52,910 nucleotides of DNA, from NCBI GenBank assembly GCA_947175295.1, contig CAMWMK010000013.1, positions 1-52,910 on the forward strand, in the 5' to 3' direction. Both the position numbers and the translations under genes were made by a program. Positions within the stretch are counted from its first letter, which is position 1, and each line of letters begins with the position of its first letter. The DNA is from an uncultured Porphyromonadaceae bacterium. GTDB lineage: Bacteria; Bacteroidota; Bacteroidia; Bacteroidales; Muribaculaceae. Under the pieces are notes generated by a model that saw only the letters and a program-made list of their open reading frames with translations, did no database searches and was not told where the DNA came from. Below are positions 43,550 through 52,597 of the stretch, one piece after another.

Positions 43550-45589
43550 ATGAGACATCTGAAACTTACATACCTTATGGCTGTGGTTCTGGGAATGATT
43601 TCCGGGATAGCCTTCGCTGATTCCGGGAGGCTGGAGGCGCTTCAGCGCATCAAGGCCAACTACAGGGAGATGCTTATACGGCGGCCGGGTGCTACGGATA
43701 CTCTGACGGCGGGGCTGATGGCCATCAAGCCGGAGACGGAGATGTCTGACCAGATGGTCATAGAGCTTCATGAGCGCTATCCGTTTGATGTGGATAAAAT
43801 CAAGTCATATCTTGAACTTATGGATGCCGATGGCTCATGGAGGGACATCGACTATGCCGACACGCGACGCTCAGGCTGGGATCCCAAGCGGCATGCCGAC
43901 CGGCTGCTGGAGATGGTCAAGGTCTACCTGACGCCCGGGACGCCTTTGTATGATTCAAGGAGTCTCAACGAGAAGATACACCGTGGTCTCGGGTATTGGT
44001 TTGCCAAACGCCCTAAGAGCCTAAACTGGTGGCATAACGAGATAGGAGTGCCTAAGACGCTCGGTCCGGCGTGTCTTCTCATAGAGGATGAGCTTTCGGA
44101 AGAGGAGCGGCAAGGGATTGTGGATGTGCTCTCGGCCGCCAGAATCAAGATGACGGGGCAGAACAAGGTGTGGCTCTCCGGAAACGTGCTTCTACGTGGC
44201 CTGATGCTGAATGACCCGGCGCTTGTCGGCATGGCGCGCGATACGATAGCCTCCGAGATATGCGTGGGCCGACCCGAAGGGATAAAGAGCGACTGGAGCT
44301 TCCATCAGCACGGCCCTCAGCAGCAGTTCGGCAACTACGGCCTCGCTTTCCTGACCGGAATGGGATTCTATTACAAGCTATTCAAGGATACTCCGTATCA
44401 GTTCGATTCCGATCAGGAGGAGATACTGCGCAACTTCATTGAGAAAGGATATAAATGGATCATATGGCATAGAAATATGGACGTAAGCGCTCTCGGACGC
44501 CAACTCTTCCACAACGCCCAGCTTCATAAGGCCTACGCGCTCGCCTTCACGGCCGAGGATTTCGGAATCGGAGGATTCCCGACTGAAGGCAATCCACTGA
44601 AAGGACACCGCCATTTCGATGAGTCGGACTATACCGTGCATCGCTCGGCGGACTGGATGGCTACCGTGAAGATGTCGTCCAGCCGCGTAATTGGAACGGA
44701 GGTTGTGAATGAAGACAATCTTTTAGGATATTATCTCGGCGACGGCGCCACATTCCACTATGTGCGCGGCGATGAATACAGGGATGTCTTTCCGTTTCTC
44801 GACTGGAGGAAGATACCCGGTGTCACGGCATATGAGGATAGCGCACCGCTGCCGAATGTAAGGAAAACAAAGTCGCGTAACCGCAGCGGGCTCGTCGGAG
44901 GCCTTGGTTCAGGAGACCGGGGAATGAGTGTGATGAGTCTTGACCGCGACAGATTGACAGGAAGAAAAGCCTGGGTGTTTACTGATGATTTCGTGCTCTG
45001 TCTCGGAAGCGGAATAACCTCCGACAGCTTGAAGAACGTAACCACAGCCATTGATACGAGGTTGAAGAGGAGTGATTTCCTAATGATCAACGATATGGGC
45101 AGCCGATGTCTGGACGGTAAGGAAACAGCGGCTTCCGGAGTGGTACGTCTATGGCACGACGGGACAGGATATATTGTGCTTCCCGGCGACAGCCTCCATT
45201 TTGAAAGCGTGAAGCGAACGGGCAGCTGGAACTCCTTCATGAAGATGTACCGTCCGGTAGAACTTGAAGAGGAAGTTGTGTCGATTCATCTTTCGCATGG
45301 CGTGGCTCCGCAGGATGCTTCATATGAATACTTTGTACTTCCGGCCTCCACTCCTGAGAAGATCAGCGCGTTTGACCCTGCATCGAGAGTGAGGATCCAT
45401 CAAAATGACGCCAATGCCCAGATTGTGGAGGTGTTGGGTGAGGATGCGGTCATATGGATTGCCGCCTACGATATCAGTCCCCTCTCTATCGACGGATTCT
45501 CCTTCATTCCTCCGGCTCCCGGAATATTCCGGGTTGTCTGTAAGAAAGGTTTTCTCGAAACAGTGGAGTCTTCCCTCTTCAGGATATGA
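43550..45589 (+). CDS. PL8 family polysaccharide lyase
   Basis: The 679-residue protein has a signal peptide (HLKLTYLMAVVLGMISGIAFA), an (alpha/alpha) toroid and C-terminal beta-sandwich domains. Catalytic residues match the chondroitin AC/hyaluronan lyase family: Asn163 in NWWHNEIGVPKTLG, His254 and Tyr263 in SFHQHGPQQQFGNYG (nine residues apart, as in the characterised enzymes). SRVIGTEVVNEDNLLGYY is another family block. PL8 cleaves 1,4-linked uronic-acid glycans by beta-elimination. No sulfatase is encoded nearby, so a non-sulfated substrate is more likely than chondroitin sulfate, which is inference. Its unsaturated products suit GH88. Confidence 0.93.
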   Translation: MRHLKLTYLMAVVLGMISGIAFADSGRLEALQRIKANYREMLIRRPGATDTLTAGLMAIKPETEMSDQMVIELHERYPFDVDKIKSYLELMDADGSWRDIDYADTRRSGWDPKRHADRLLEMVKVYLTPGTPLYDSRSLNEKIHRGLGYWFAKRPKSLNWWHNEIGVPKTLGPACLLIEDELSEEERQGIVDVLSAARIKMTGQNKVWLSGNVLLRGLMLNDPALVGMARDTIASEICVGRPEGIKSDWSFHQHGPQQQFGNYGLAFLTGMGFYYKLFKDTPYQFDSDQEEILRNFIEKGYKWIIWHRNMDVSALGRQLFHNAQLHKAYALAFTAEDFGIGGFPTEGNPLKGHRHFDESDYTVHRSADWMATVKMSSSRVIGTEVVNEDNLLGYYLGDGATFHYVRGDEYRDVFPFLDWRKIPGVTAYEDSAPLPNVRKTKSRNRSGLVGGLGSGDRGMSVMSLDRDRLTGRKAWVFTDDFVLCLGSGITSDSLKNVTTAIDTRLKRSDFLMINDMGSRCLDGKETAASGVVRLWHDGTGYIVLPGDSLHFESVKRTGSWNSFMKMYRPVELEEEVVSIHLSHGVAPQDASYEYFVLPASTPEKISAFDPASRVRIHQNDANAQIVEVLGEDAVIWIAAYDISPLSIDGFSFIPPAPGIFRVVCKKGFLETVESSLFRI

Positions 45590-45626
45590 ATGATTGAATC
45601 TTGAAATATAACCTATAAAAACATCG

Positions 45627-47078
45627 ATGATGAAACAGATTAAGAAAAGCATTGTGGCAGTCATGAGCAGCCTCGTGTGGTTCGGATCGCTTGCCCTTGT
45701 CCTTGGCGCTTCAGCCTCGGCTTCGGCCCGGGAGTATGTTTTCACTCCTGAGAAGACTGACGAGATGAGGGCACTGCTGGGTGGAGGATGCCTCAAGCCC
45801 GGCGACCGGGTAGTGATGAAAGACGGTGTGTACAACCTGGGAGACCTTGATTTCTTCGCAGAAGGCACGAGAAGCGATTCCATATCGCTTTGTGCAGAGA
45901 ATCCCGGAAAGGCAGTGGTGTCGGGTCCGCTCAGATTCCGTATTTACGGAACATATCTTAAGGTCGACGGCCTTTTTTTCAATAAAGCCTGGGCCTCCGG
46001 ATTCAGCATGATAGAATTCCGCAAGGATAAAGGGGAAAACGCCACCCATTGTCGGCTGTCGAACTGCGTGATCGATGACTGTAACGATCCGGATAAAAGC
46101 GAGGCTCCGGCTCCCAAGGGGCAGATGCCTATGTCGGTGGCTGAATACTGGGTAGGACTATATGGCTCCAACCACCGGGTAGACCATTGCTACTTCGCTA
46201 ATAAAAGGATAGGAGGACTTGTGATTCAGTTATGGCTCGACGAAGACAGCCACATCAACAACCATCAGATCGACCATAACCTATTCGGATTCCGCAAGCC
46301 TTATGGCGGCAACGGGGCCGAGATAATACGTGTGGGGCACTCCTGGTCGTCGCAGCTTGAATCCCACGCCATCATCGAGAACAACGTCTTTCTTCACTGC
46401 GACGGGGAAAACGAGATCATATCCGTGAAGTCTTGTAATAATGTACTGCGCCGCAACCTGTTCTTCGAGTCACGCGGCGCGCTCGTATGTCGCCACGGCC
46501 ATTATAATGTAGTGGAGGGAAATACCTTTGTGGGCAATGACATCAAAGGCACATGCGGAGTGAGGATAATAAATCAGGGCCATACCGTCTACGACAATCT
46601 CATGTGTCGCCTGCAAGGGTGGGGGCTACTCGTCAGGGTAGGTATCCACGACCGTCCGACTCCGGATACCGACCTTGAGAAAGAACCTCTGACAACCTTC
46701 CACCGCGCGGAGAACGTAGATATAGCCTACAATCACTTCATCGACTGCCGCGCAATGGAATTCGGATCAGGAAAAGGTGAGAAGATGCCACGCAATGTGC
46801 GCTTCGCCTACAACAACATCTTCGGACCGCAGAGCAACATCAGTCTCTTCAGGCCCGATGAAACACTTCCGGGATTCTATTTCCTGGGAAACAGCTATGG
46901 CTTCACCGATAAAGGAACTATCGAACTGGAAGGCTTCCATCCGGCTCAACCTACAGTCGACTACGCGGCAATAGAGAGGGAAAGAGTACTCTCATCGCTT
47001 TCCGGAACAGGAGCGGCTTGGTATGGGCCCAACATCCGGGACCTCTCGTATATACAGTCGAAATATATGGAATTATAA
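45627..47078 (+). CDS. PL6 family lyase (chondroitinase B/alginate lyase type)
   Basis: The 483-residue secreted beta-helix protein has the PL6 core NEIISVKSCNNVLRRN and GALVCRHGHYNVVEGNTF. The catalytic pair Lys268 and Arg289 is 21 residues apart, as in chondroitinase B. Further helix turns are KVDGLFFNKAWASGF and NHQIDHNLFGFRKPYGGNG. PL6 lyases cut dermatan or alginate. Together with PL8 it forms a pair acting on uronic-acid linkages, and both sit just upstream of susC/susD. The signal peptide is long but clear (SIVAVMSSLVWFGSLALVLG). Confidence 0.92.
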   Translation: MMKQIKKSIVAVMSSLVWFGSLALVLGASASASAREYVFTPEKTDEMRALLGGGCLKPGDRVVMKDGVYNLGDLDFFAEGTRSDSISLCAENPGKAVVSGPLRFRIYGTYLKVDGLFFNKAWASGFSMIEFRKDKGENATHCRLSNCVIDDCNDPDKSEAPAPKGQMPMSVAEYWVGLYGSNHRVDHCYFANKRIGGLVIQLWLDEDSHINNHQIDHNLFGFRKPYGGNGAEIIRVGHSWSSQLESHAIIENNVFLHCDGENEIISVKSCNNVLRRNLFFESRGALVCRHGHYNVVEGNTFVGNDIKGTCGVRIINQGHTVYDNLMCRLQGWGLLVRVGIHDRPTPDTDLEKEPLTTFHRAENVDIAYNHFIDCRAMEFGSGKGEKMPRNVRFAYNNIFGPQSNISLFRPDETLPGFYFLGNSYGFTDKGTIELEGFHPAQPTVDYAAIERERVLSSLSGTGAAWYGPNIRDLSYIQSKYMEL

Positions 47079-47119
47079 AGCGACTTTATCGGAATCGTTG
47101 TCAGGATGGCTGGAGATGG

Positions 47120-47155
47120 TAGATTTTTTGAAAATCTATTATTGAAAATCAATAA
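47120..47155. terminator. Two adjacent AT-rich hairpins after the PL6 gene
   Basis: TAGATTTT-TTG-AAAATCTA (47120-47138) is followed at once by TTATTGA-AAA-TCAATAA (47139-47155). Both stems are perfect. They may weaken read-through from PL6 into susC or be protein-binding sites. There is no clear T-run, so termination would be inefficient. Confidence 0.4.
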
Positions 47156-47202
47156 GATGCCATTTGTTGTAAGGCTGGTATGATTTTATATCATATTTGG
47201 AA

Positions 47203-47242
47203 TGATATTTAAAGCCAATATCATCACTTTGCAGTAGTTTTG
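47203..47242 (+). promoter_or_regulatory. Promoter and candidate operator before susC
   Basis: TAGTTTTG (47235-47242) fits the -7 consensus. TGATATT (47203-47209) and AATATCA (47217-47223) form a perfect inverted repeat with a 7-base spacer where the -33 element would be expected, and no TTTG is found there. This layout suggests activator-dependent expression, perhaps by the HTCS. A palindrome CTGATATCAG lies downstream at 47253-47262. Confidence 0.5.
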
Positions 47243-47306
47243 CATCATGAATCTGATATCAGCTGAAGTTATGAAACATTATTTACTTTTAAATCTAATT
47301 TAATGA

Positions 47307-50300
47307 ATGGAACTCAATGTTAGATACAAAGCGTTGTCACGCGTAGTCCTGGCATTCCTCATTACGGCTTTCAGTTTTGCAATGAAAGCGAATGCCGAAG
47401 ATATTACGGCAAGCGGTATGGTGGTAGATGCTAACGGTGAACCTCTCTTAGGCGTTACTGTGCTCCTTGAGGGCACGGCAATCGGTACGGCCACAGATAT
47501 GGACGGAAATTTCACGCTTACTGTGCCTGCAAAGGGAAAACTGATATTCTCTTATGTAGGATATGAAACGTTGAAACTTTCTGCAAAAAAAGGTATGGAG
47601 GTGACCATGACAGAAGACCGTCAGCTTCTTGATGAGGTTGTTGTGGTAGGCTACGGACAGCAGAAGAAGGTCAACCTTACAGGTGCGGTGACAAGTGTGA
47701 GCGGCGATGAACTCACCACACGTGTGGCAGCCAATGCATCATCGCTTCTTCAAGGTCGTGTGCCGGGTCTGCAGATCATTCAGAATTCTGCGAATCCGGG
47801 TGCCGAATCCTCCAGTATACAGATACGCGGCCAGGGTACGTTTTCTTCCGCAGGCAGCAATCCCCTCGTGCTGATCGACGGAGTGGAGGGCGATATGGAC
47901 AAACTCAATCCCAACGTGATAGAGAGCGTGGCCGTGCTCAAGGATGCCGCGTCCGCATCAATCTATGGCGCACGCGCGGCCAACGGCGTGATCCTCATCA
48001 CGACTAAAAGCGGCTCAGAGGGCAGGCTGAATGTGAACTATAGCTTCAACATGGCATGGCAATCGCCAACAACCAAGCAGAAACGCATCATCAATTCTGC
48101 CGAATACATGACCCTTTATAACAAGGCCCTCGAGCACACCGGAGGCGATGTGGCCACCAAAGGCTACAAGCAGGAATGGATCGATGCCTACGCCAACGCT
48201 GCTCCCGGCGATCCGGAATACCCGAACCATGACTGGTATGACGAAGTGATCAAGACAGCACCCATGCAGCAGCATTTCCTCAGTGTAAACGGCGGCAAGG
48301 GAGGCACAACCTACAACATCGGCCTCGGCTATCTCGACCAGCACGGCATGGTGATACAGACAGGATTCAAGCGTTACGACGCCCAGGTCAACCTGAAGAC
48401 CAAATACGGACGCGTGACATTCGGAACGAACATCAATCTCTCAAGGTCGGACCGCCACTCAACGGCCTATACCGCCAACAACGCGCTGACCACCAACGAA
48501 ACCGAAGACCTGGTGCTCTGCGCTTTCACCCAAGGTCCGTATTACACTCCCTATCTGCCCGACGGACGCTACGTCTCAAGCGGCTATGCAGGACGCGGAC
48601 ACAACAAGGCTCCCCTTGCAGTGGCATACAGCGGTGGCGGCAAGAAGTGGAACACAAGCTATGTGCTTGCAAGCGCCTTCATGCGCGTGAACATTATCGA
48701 CGGCCTTGACGCCGAGATAAAGGGATCGGTGAAATACAACAGCACCCTCGCGAAGGCGCTGACCGTATCCTGCTCTGCTTATACCTTCCATCCCAACGAA
48801 TTCGGCGATCATCAGGAGAGCATCTACAACACGGATAAGAATACACTTACGGTGCAGGAGACGACTTCCAACCAGTACACCTTGTTCGGCACGCTGAATT
48901 ACAACAAGTCGTTTATCGACAAGCACAACTTAAACGTAATGGTCGGCTACAACCAGGAGAACTATAAATACGACCTTTTGGGAGCCTTCCGCAACGATGT
49001 GCCTACCAATGATCTCTGGGAGCTGAACACAGCGGAGAAGGCTGGCATGACCAACGAAGGAAGAGCATATGAATGGGCCATCCAGTCGCTTTTCGGCCGT
49101 GTCAACTATGACTTCGAACGCCGCTACCTTTTCGAAGCAAGCTTCCGCTACGACGGCACATCACGCCTCTCGAGCAAGAAACGCTGGGGTATCTTTCCGG
49201 CAGTCTCTGCAGGCTGGCGCCTGTCGGAAGAGTCATTCCTTCGTGACAACACATGGATCTCCAACCTGAAACTGCGTGGCTCGTGGGGTAAGCTCGGCAA
49301 CCAGAATATCGGCAACTATCCCTATCAAGAGACATTGGCTGCCACCTATTACAATTATGGAGGTACACTTTCGCAGGGTTTCACGCAGACAGCCCTTGTG
49401 AATACAGACATCATGTGGGAAACCACCACATCAACCAATGTCGGCTTTGACTTCGCATTCCTGAACAACAGGCTCTACGGAACTGTGGAATGGTACAACA
49501 AGCGCACCAAGGATATCCTACGCACACTTCAGGTGCCCTCCCACATAGGCATGACCGCACCTACCGTCAACGACGGTGTCATGGAGAACCGCGGCTGGGA
49601 GTTCTCCCTCGGCTGGCACGACCGTATCGGTGACTTCTCATACGGCATCACCGCCAACCTCGAGACCTACAGGAACAAGCTCGTGAAGTTCGGAGCCCGC
49701 GAGATCAACTCAAAGGGAACCATCCGTGAAGAAGGACTTCCCTGGGATTCCTACTACATGTATATCTTCGACGGCATCTATCAGAACGAACAGGAACTCC
49801 AGGACCTCCAGCCTCTCAGCAATCAGGCCAAGCCGGGTGATATGAAATTCAAGGATCTAAACGGAGACGGCAAGATCACGCCCGACGACCGCGCTGTGGT
49901 AGACGGTGCATTCCCGAAGTTCAATTATGGTTTCACCATTACCGCTCAGTGGAAGGGCTTCGATCTTTCTGCCTTCTTCCAGGGAGTGGAGGGATCCAAG
50001 GTATTGGTTACAGCATGGGGTATCGACCCGTTCCGCCAGGGATCCTGTCCGTCGGTATTCTGGCGCGACGCATGGGACGGCGAGGGTTCATCCAATACTA
50101 TCCCTCATATCTTCAACGACGGCTATGCTCCCAACACACAGCCATCTACCTGGCATCTGCAGAATTCATCCTATCTTCGCCTCAAGAACCTTCAGATCGG
50201 CTATAGCCTTCCTGAGTCCTGGATGAAAAAGATTCACTTCCAAAGTGTGAGGGTCTATTTCTCAGGCGACAACCTGCTTACATGGTCGAAGATGTTCCAA

Positions 50301-50393
50301 GGTATCGACCCGGAGCGTACTGCCCGCACGGCCCGTGCAGTGATATATCCGCAGGCTAAGGTGCTCTCATTTGGAATTAAGGTTGGATTATAA
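47307..50393 (+). CDS. SusC-like TonB-dependent outer-membrane transporter
   Basis: This 1028-residue protein starts at 47307; the ATG four bases upstream leads to a stop after six codons. After a signal peptide comes a carboxypeptidase-regulatory-like domain (ASGMVVDANGEPLLGVTVLL), the SusC motif LLDEVVVVGYGQQKK, the plug (LQGRVPGLQIIQNSANPGAE, SIQIRGQGTFSS, ASIYGARAANGVILITTKSG) and a 22-strand-type barrel ending in an aromatic-rich strand. There is no N-terminal STN domain, so it imports rather than signals through an anti-sigma factor. It would carry oligosaccharides across the outer membrane with SusD as lid. Confidence 0.97.
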   Translation: MELNVRYKALSRVVLAFLITAFSFAMKANAEDITASGMVVDANGEPLLGVTVLLEGTAIGTATDMDGNFTLTVPAKGKLIFSYVGYETLKLSAKKGMEVTMTEDRQLLDEVVVVGYGQQKKVNLTGAVTSVSGDELTTRVAANASSLLQGRVPGLQIIQNSANPGAESSSIQIRGQGTFSSAGSNPLVLIDGVEGDMDKLNPNVIESVAVLKDAASASIYGARAANGVILITTKSGSEGRLNVNYSFNMAWQSPTTKQKRIINSAEYMTLYNKALEHTGGDVATKGYKQEWIDAYANAAPGDPEYPNHDWYDEVIKTAPMQQHFLSVNGGKGGTTYNIGLGYLDQHGMVIQTGFKRYDAQVNLKTKYGRVTFGTNINLSRSDRHSTAYTANNALTTNETEDLVLCAFTQGPYYTPYLPDGRYVSSGYAGRGHNKAPLAVAYSGGGKKWNTSYVLASAFMRVNIIDGLDAEIKGSVKYNSTLAKALTVSCSAYTFHPNEFGDHQESIYNTDKNTLTVQETTSNQYTLFGTLNYNKSFIDKHNLNVMVGYNQENYKYDLLGAFRNDVPTNDLWELNTAEKAGMTNEGRAYEWAIQSLFGRVNYDFERRYLFEASFRYDGTSRLSSKKRWGIFPAVSAGWRLSEESFLRDNTWISNLKLRGSWGKLGNQNIGNYPYQETLAATYYNYGGTLSQGFTQTALVNTDIMWETTTSTNVGFDFAFLNNRLYGTVEWYNKRTKDILRTLQVPSHIGMTAPTVNDGVMENRGWEFSLGWHDRIGDFSYGITANLETYRNKLVKFGAREINSKGTIREEGLPWDSYYMYIFDGIYQNEQELQDLQPLSNQAKPGDMKFKDLNGDGKITPDDRAVVDGAFPKFNYGFTITAQWKGFDLSAFFQGVEGSKVLVTAWGIDPFRQGSCPSVFWRDAWDGEGSSNTIPHIFNDGYAPNTQPSTWHLQNSSYLRLKNLQIGYSLPESWMKKIHFQSVRVYFSGDNLLTWSKMFQGIDPERTARTARAVIYPQAKVLSFGIKVGL

Positions 50394-50415
50394 TACATTT
50401 AAAGTCGACGATACA

Positions 50416-51885
50416 ATGAAACATAAGATAATTCTTTTCGCTGCCTCGCTTTTCGCAGCAGCCTCGATGATATCCTGCAGCGACTATCTTGACAAGCAGC
50501 CACTCGACGGAGTAAATTCCGCCACTTACTGGACTACAAGGAAAAACGTAGAGAAAGGCCTTACCGGAGTATATGCATCTTTCCGCGTGAGCACTTTCTC
50601 CGGACTCCCCGGTGGTGCGCCCTGCGTGGATCAGGAAGTGTGGTCGGACAATGCCATCTCAGGTAGCAACCATAAGGATATAATGCAGGGTGGTATCAAT
50701 CCCTCCACGGGCGGAGTGATCAACGACATGTGGGTCAACTGCTATAAGGGTATTGCCGCAGCCAATTACTTCCTCGAGCACTTCGAAGAGGCATCCGATC
50801 TTTTCACTGAAGAAGAGATGAATAAGATGAGGGCTGAAGTCCTATTCATCCGTACATACTTCTACAATGAACTGGTAGTCCACTACGGCGATGTGCCCCT
50901 GATGCTTCACACGGCAAAGCTCGGTGACGGCTACGACAGTATGCCCCGCACTCCTCGCACGGAGGTGGTGGAGCAGATGATGGAGGATATCGACTATGCC
51001 ATAAAGTGGCTTCCCGACGTGGCCTATACCGACGGGCATGCAGTACAGGGCTCAGCGATAATGCTTAAATGCAGAATCCTGCTCAATGACCATAAGTATG
51101 CCGAAGCGGCCAAGCTTGCCGGCGACTACATCCATAGCGGAGTGTGTCCCTTTTCGCTTTCAGACGACTATGCTGGCATATTCTGTGGCCGCTCGCAGAT
51201 CAATAATCCTGAGATCATGTTCTCCATACAGTTCGCAGCTCCTGATGACTATCACTCGCTCGACCAGATGGTCGCAAGCCGAATGAATGTATATCCGAGC
51301 TTCAACCTTCGTGAGGCGTATGAAGATGGTGATCCGCGCATTAAAATGACTATGTTTGAGCGTGGCGATCCCTGGATCAACAACGACAAGACCGGTCGCT
51401 TCGAGGAAGACGGAAATCGTGCGGAGGGTCAGATTCCCTTCACCGGCATGGCTTTCAAAAAATATGTGGATACGACAGTCTTCGCTCCAAACGGAGCCAC
51501 CCAGAGCGAACAGCACTTCGTGAAAATGCGTTTCGCCGACCTTCTCCTGATGTACGCGGAGGCCATGTTCGAGAGCGGTCATGGAAGCGATCCGAAAGCC
51601 CTGAAGGCACTTAACGATGTGCGTCAGCGTCCCGGAGTGGAGATGCCGGCTAAGAGCGAGCTTACACGTGAGATCATCCGCAACGAGCGCCGTGTGGAAC
51701 TGGCTTTCGAGGGGATCCGCTTCTACGACATCATCCGCTGGGACATCGCCAAGGATGTGATTCCTACCGTACAGTACAACAAGGGCGGCAATATGCGGAA
51801 GTTCGATGGTAACCTTTGGCCTGTTCCACAATCACAGATGGATATAATGAGAGACTACTGGCAGCAGAATGCTCCGTGGAATTGA
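50416..51885 (+). CDS. SusD-like surface glycan-binding lipoprotein
   Basis: The start is at 50416 (MKHKIILFAASLFAAASMISC, lipobox Cys21); the frame could extend to 50371 inside the susC gene but has no signal there. The 489-residue protein shows SusD features: CSDYLDKQPLDGVN, TPR-like helices in the N-terminal half, LLMYAEAMFE, ALNDVRQRPGVE and RRVELAFEGIRFYDIIRWD. It binds glycan at the cell surface and pairs with SusC. It follows susC after 22 bases and ends the block, with a terminator 16 bases downstream. Confidence 0.97.
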   Translation: MKHKIILFAASLFAAASMISCSDYLDKQPLDGVNSATYWTTRKNVEKGLTGVYASFRVSTFSGLPGGAPCVDQEVWSDNAISGSNHKDIMQGGINPSTGGVINDMWVNCYKGIAAANYFLEHFEEASDLFTEEEMNKMRAEVLFIRTYFYNELVVHYGDVPLMLHTAKLGDGYDSMPRTPRTEVVEQMMEDIDYAIKWLPDVAYTDGHAVQGSAIMLKCRILLNDHKYAEAAKLAGDYIHSGVCPFSLSDDYAGIFCGRSQINNPEIMFSIQFAAPDDYHSLDQMVASRMNVYPSFNLREAYEDGDPRIKMTMFERGDPWINNDKTGRFEEDGNRAEGQIPFTGMAFKKYVDTTVFAPNGATQSEQHFVKMRFADLLLMYAEAMFESGHGSDPKALKALNDVRQRPGVEMPAKSELTREIIRNERRVELAFEGIRFYDIIRWDIAKDVIPTVQYNKGGNMRKFDGNLWPVPQSQMDIMRDYWQQNAPWN

Positions 51886-51900
51886 TAAAGTAATAAAAAG

Positions 51901-51942
51901 TAGGTGCGTAGCTCAGTCAGAACAACGCATCTATTTTTTTTT
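51901..51942 (+). terminator. Intrinsic terminator after susD
   Basis: TAGGTGCGT (51901-51909) pairs with ACGCATCTA (51925-51933), with one G-T pair, and nine T follow. It closes the second polysaccharide block. The sequence GCGTAGCTCAGTC in it recalls a tRNA D-arm but no tRNA fold follows. Confidence 0.75.
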
Positions 51943-52002
51943 CTTTAAGATGCCATTCCGGTATGATCTTGCATGACGCGTTTCCTTGCGAAGGATATAT
52001 GG

Positions 52003-52173
52003 TCAAGGATATGCCTGCGGGGCGTAGACCGTAATGTACCCGGTGGTGTCGTAGACATAGCATAGATGGATCGGGTCGATATCGGTCTGAATCTCGCCTA
52101 CGGTAAGCGGTTCTGTGCCGAGTATCGGGATGATGAGTGCTGTGAATGTGTGTGGCCTGGAGATTGATAGGGT
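52003..52173 (-). pseudogene. Remnant of an unknown protein C-terminus
   Basis: The minus frame is open for 56 codons between TAA (52176-52174) and TGA (52005-52003) and reads like protein: TALIIPILGTEPLTVGEIQT, YVYDTTGYITVYAPQAYP. There is no ATG and no promoter, so it is probably a leftover C-terminus. I cannot name the family. The surrounding stretch 51943-52202 shows nothing else. Confidence 0.35.
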
Positions 52174-52207
52174 TTATGTGTTTAAGCCGAGTGGCAAGAA
52201 TATTTCT

Positions 52208-52437
52208 AAAAAAACTTACGCTCAGAACTCGCTAACATGCTAATTCTGAGCGTTTAGTTTATGTGGTGCCACCAGTATTGATTTAAAAATCATACATAAC
52301 TGAATATCAATCATTTAGGTGTTATCTAAAGGGAGAAAACTCCCGATGCTACACTGCTATTTTATAGCGTTTTGAGGCGTTTTGCACAGGCTTTACAACG
52401 CTTTCCACGCATACCCCTTCTATCAAGGTCCTCTGAT
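52208..52437 (-). ncRNA. Probable leftward small RNA of about 230 nt
   Basis: A canonical promoter lies just upstream at 52475-52444. On the minus strand a perfect 10-base stem (ACGCTCAGAA with TTCTGAGCGT) is followed by AAGTTTTTTT, a good intrinsic terminator. Between them no long open frame exists. There is a 16-codon frame MRGKRCKACAKRLKTL (52412-52362) preceded closely by AGAAGGGG, and a small hairpin GGGAG-TTTT-CTCCC. It may be a regulatory RNA or a short basic-peptide mRNA. The ends are estimates. Confidence 0.5.
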
Positions 52438-52443
52438 TGACTG

Positions 52444-52475
52444 CAAAGTTAGTGATTTTTCTCTAATTATACAAA
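52444..52475 (-). promoter_or_regulatory. Canonical promoter for the leftward small transcript
   Basis: On the minus strand TTTG (52475-52472) is followed after 20 bases by TAACTTTG (52451-52444), an exact match to the Bacteroidetes consensus and spacing. Confidence 0.75.
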
Positions 52476-52556
52476 CACAAACAATAAGTTAACTCAATTT
52501 AACAAAGTAAACTTATTCAAAAACGCAAAGTAAAATCATTCAAAAACACGTAATTA

Positions 52557-52588
52557 TTTGGTGAAATGAGATTTTTTTAATAACTTTG
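52557..52588 (+). promoter_or_regulatory. Canonical promoter for the DUF4143-type ATPase gene
   Basis: TTTG (52557-52560) and TAACTTTG (52581-52588) are 20 bases apart. The ATG at 52598 is only 10 bases after the box, so the mRNA would be nearly leaderless. Confidence 0.75.
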
Positions 52589-52597
52589 CCGTTGATT

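Noticed and set aside
51901..51940. tRNA-like string GCGTAGCTCAGTC after susD
   Set aside because: No acceptor stem, anticodon arm or T-arm follows. The bases form a terminator stem instead.
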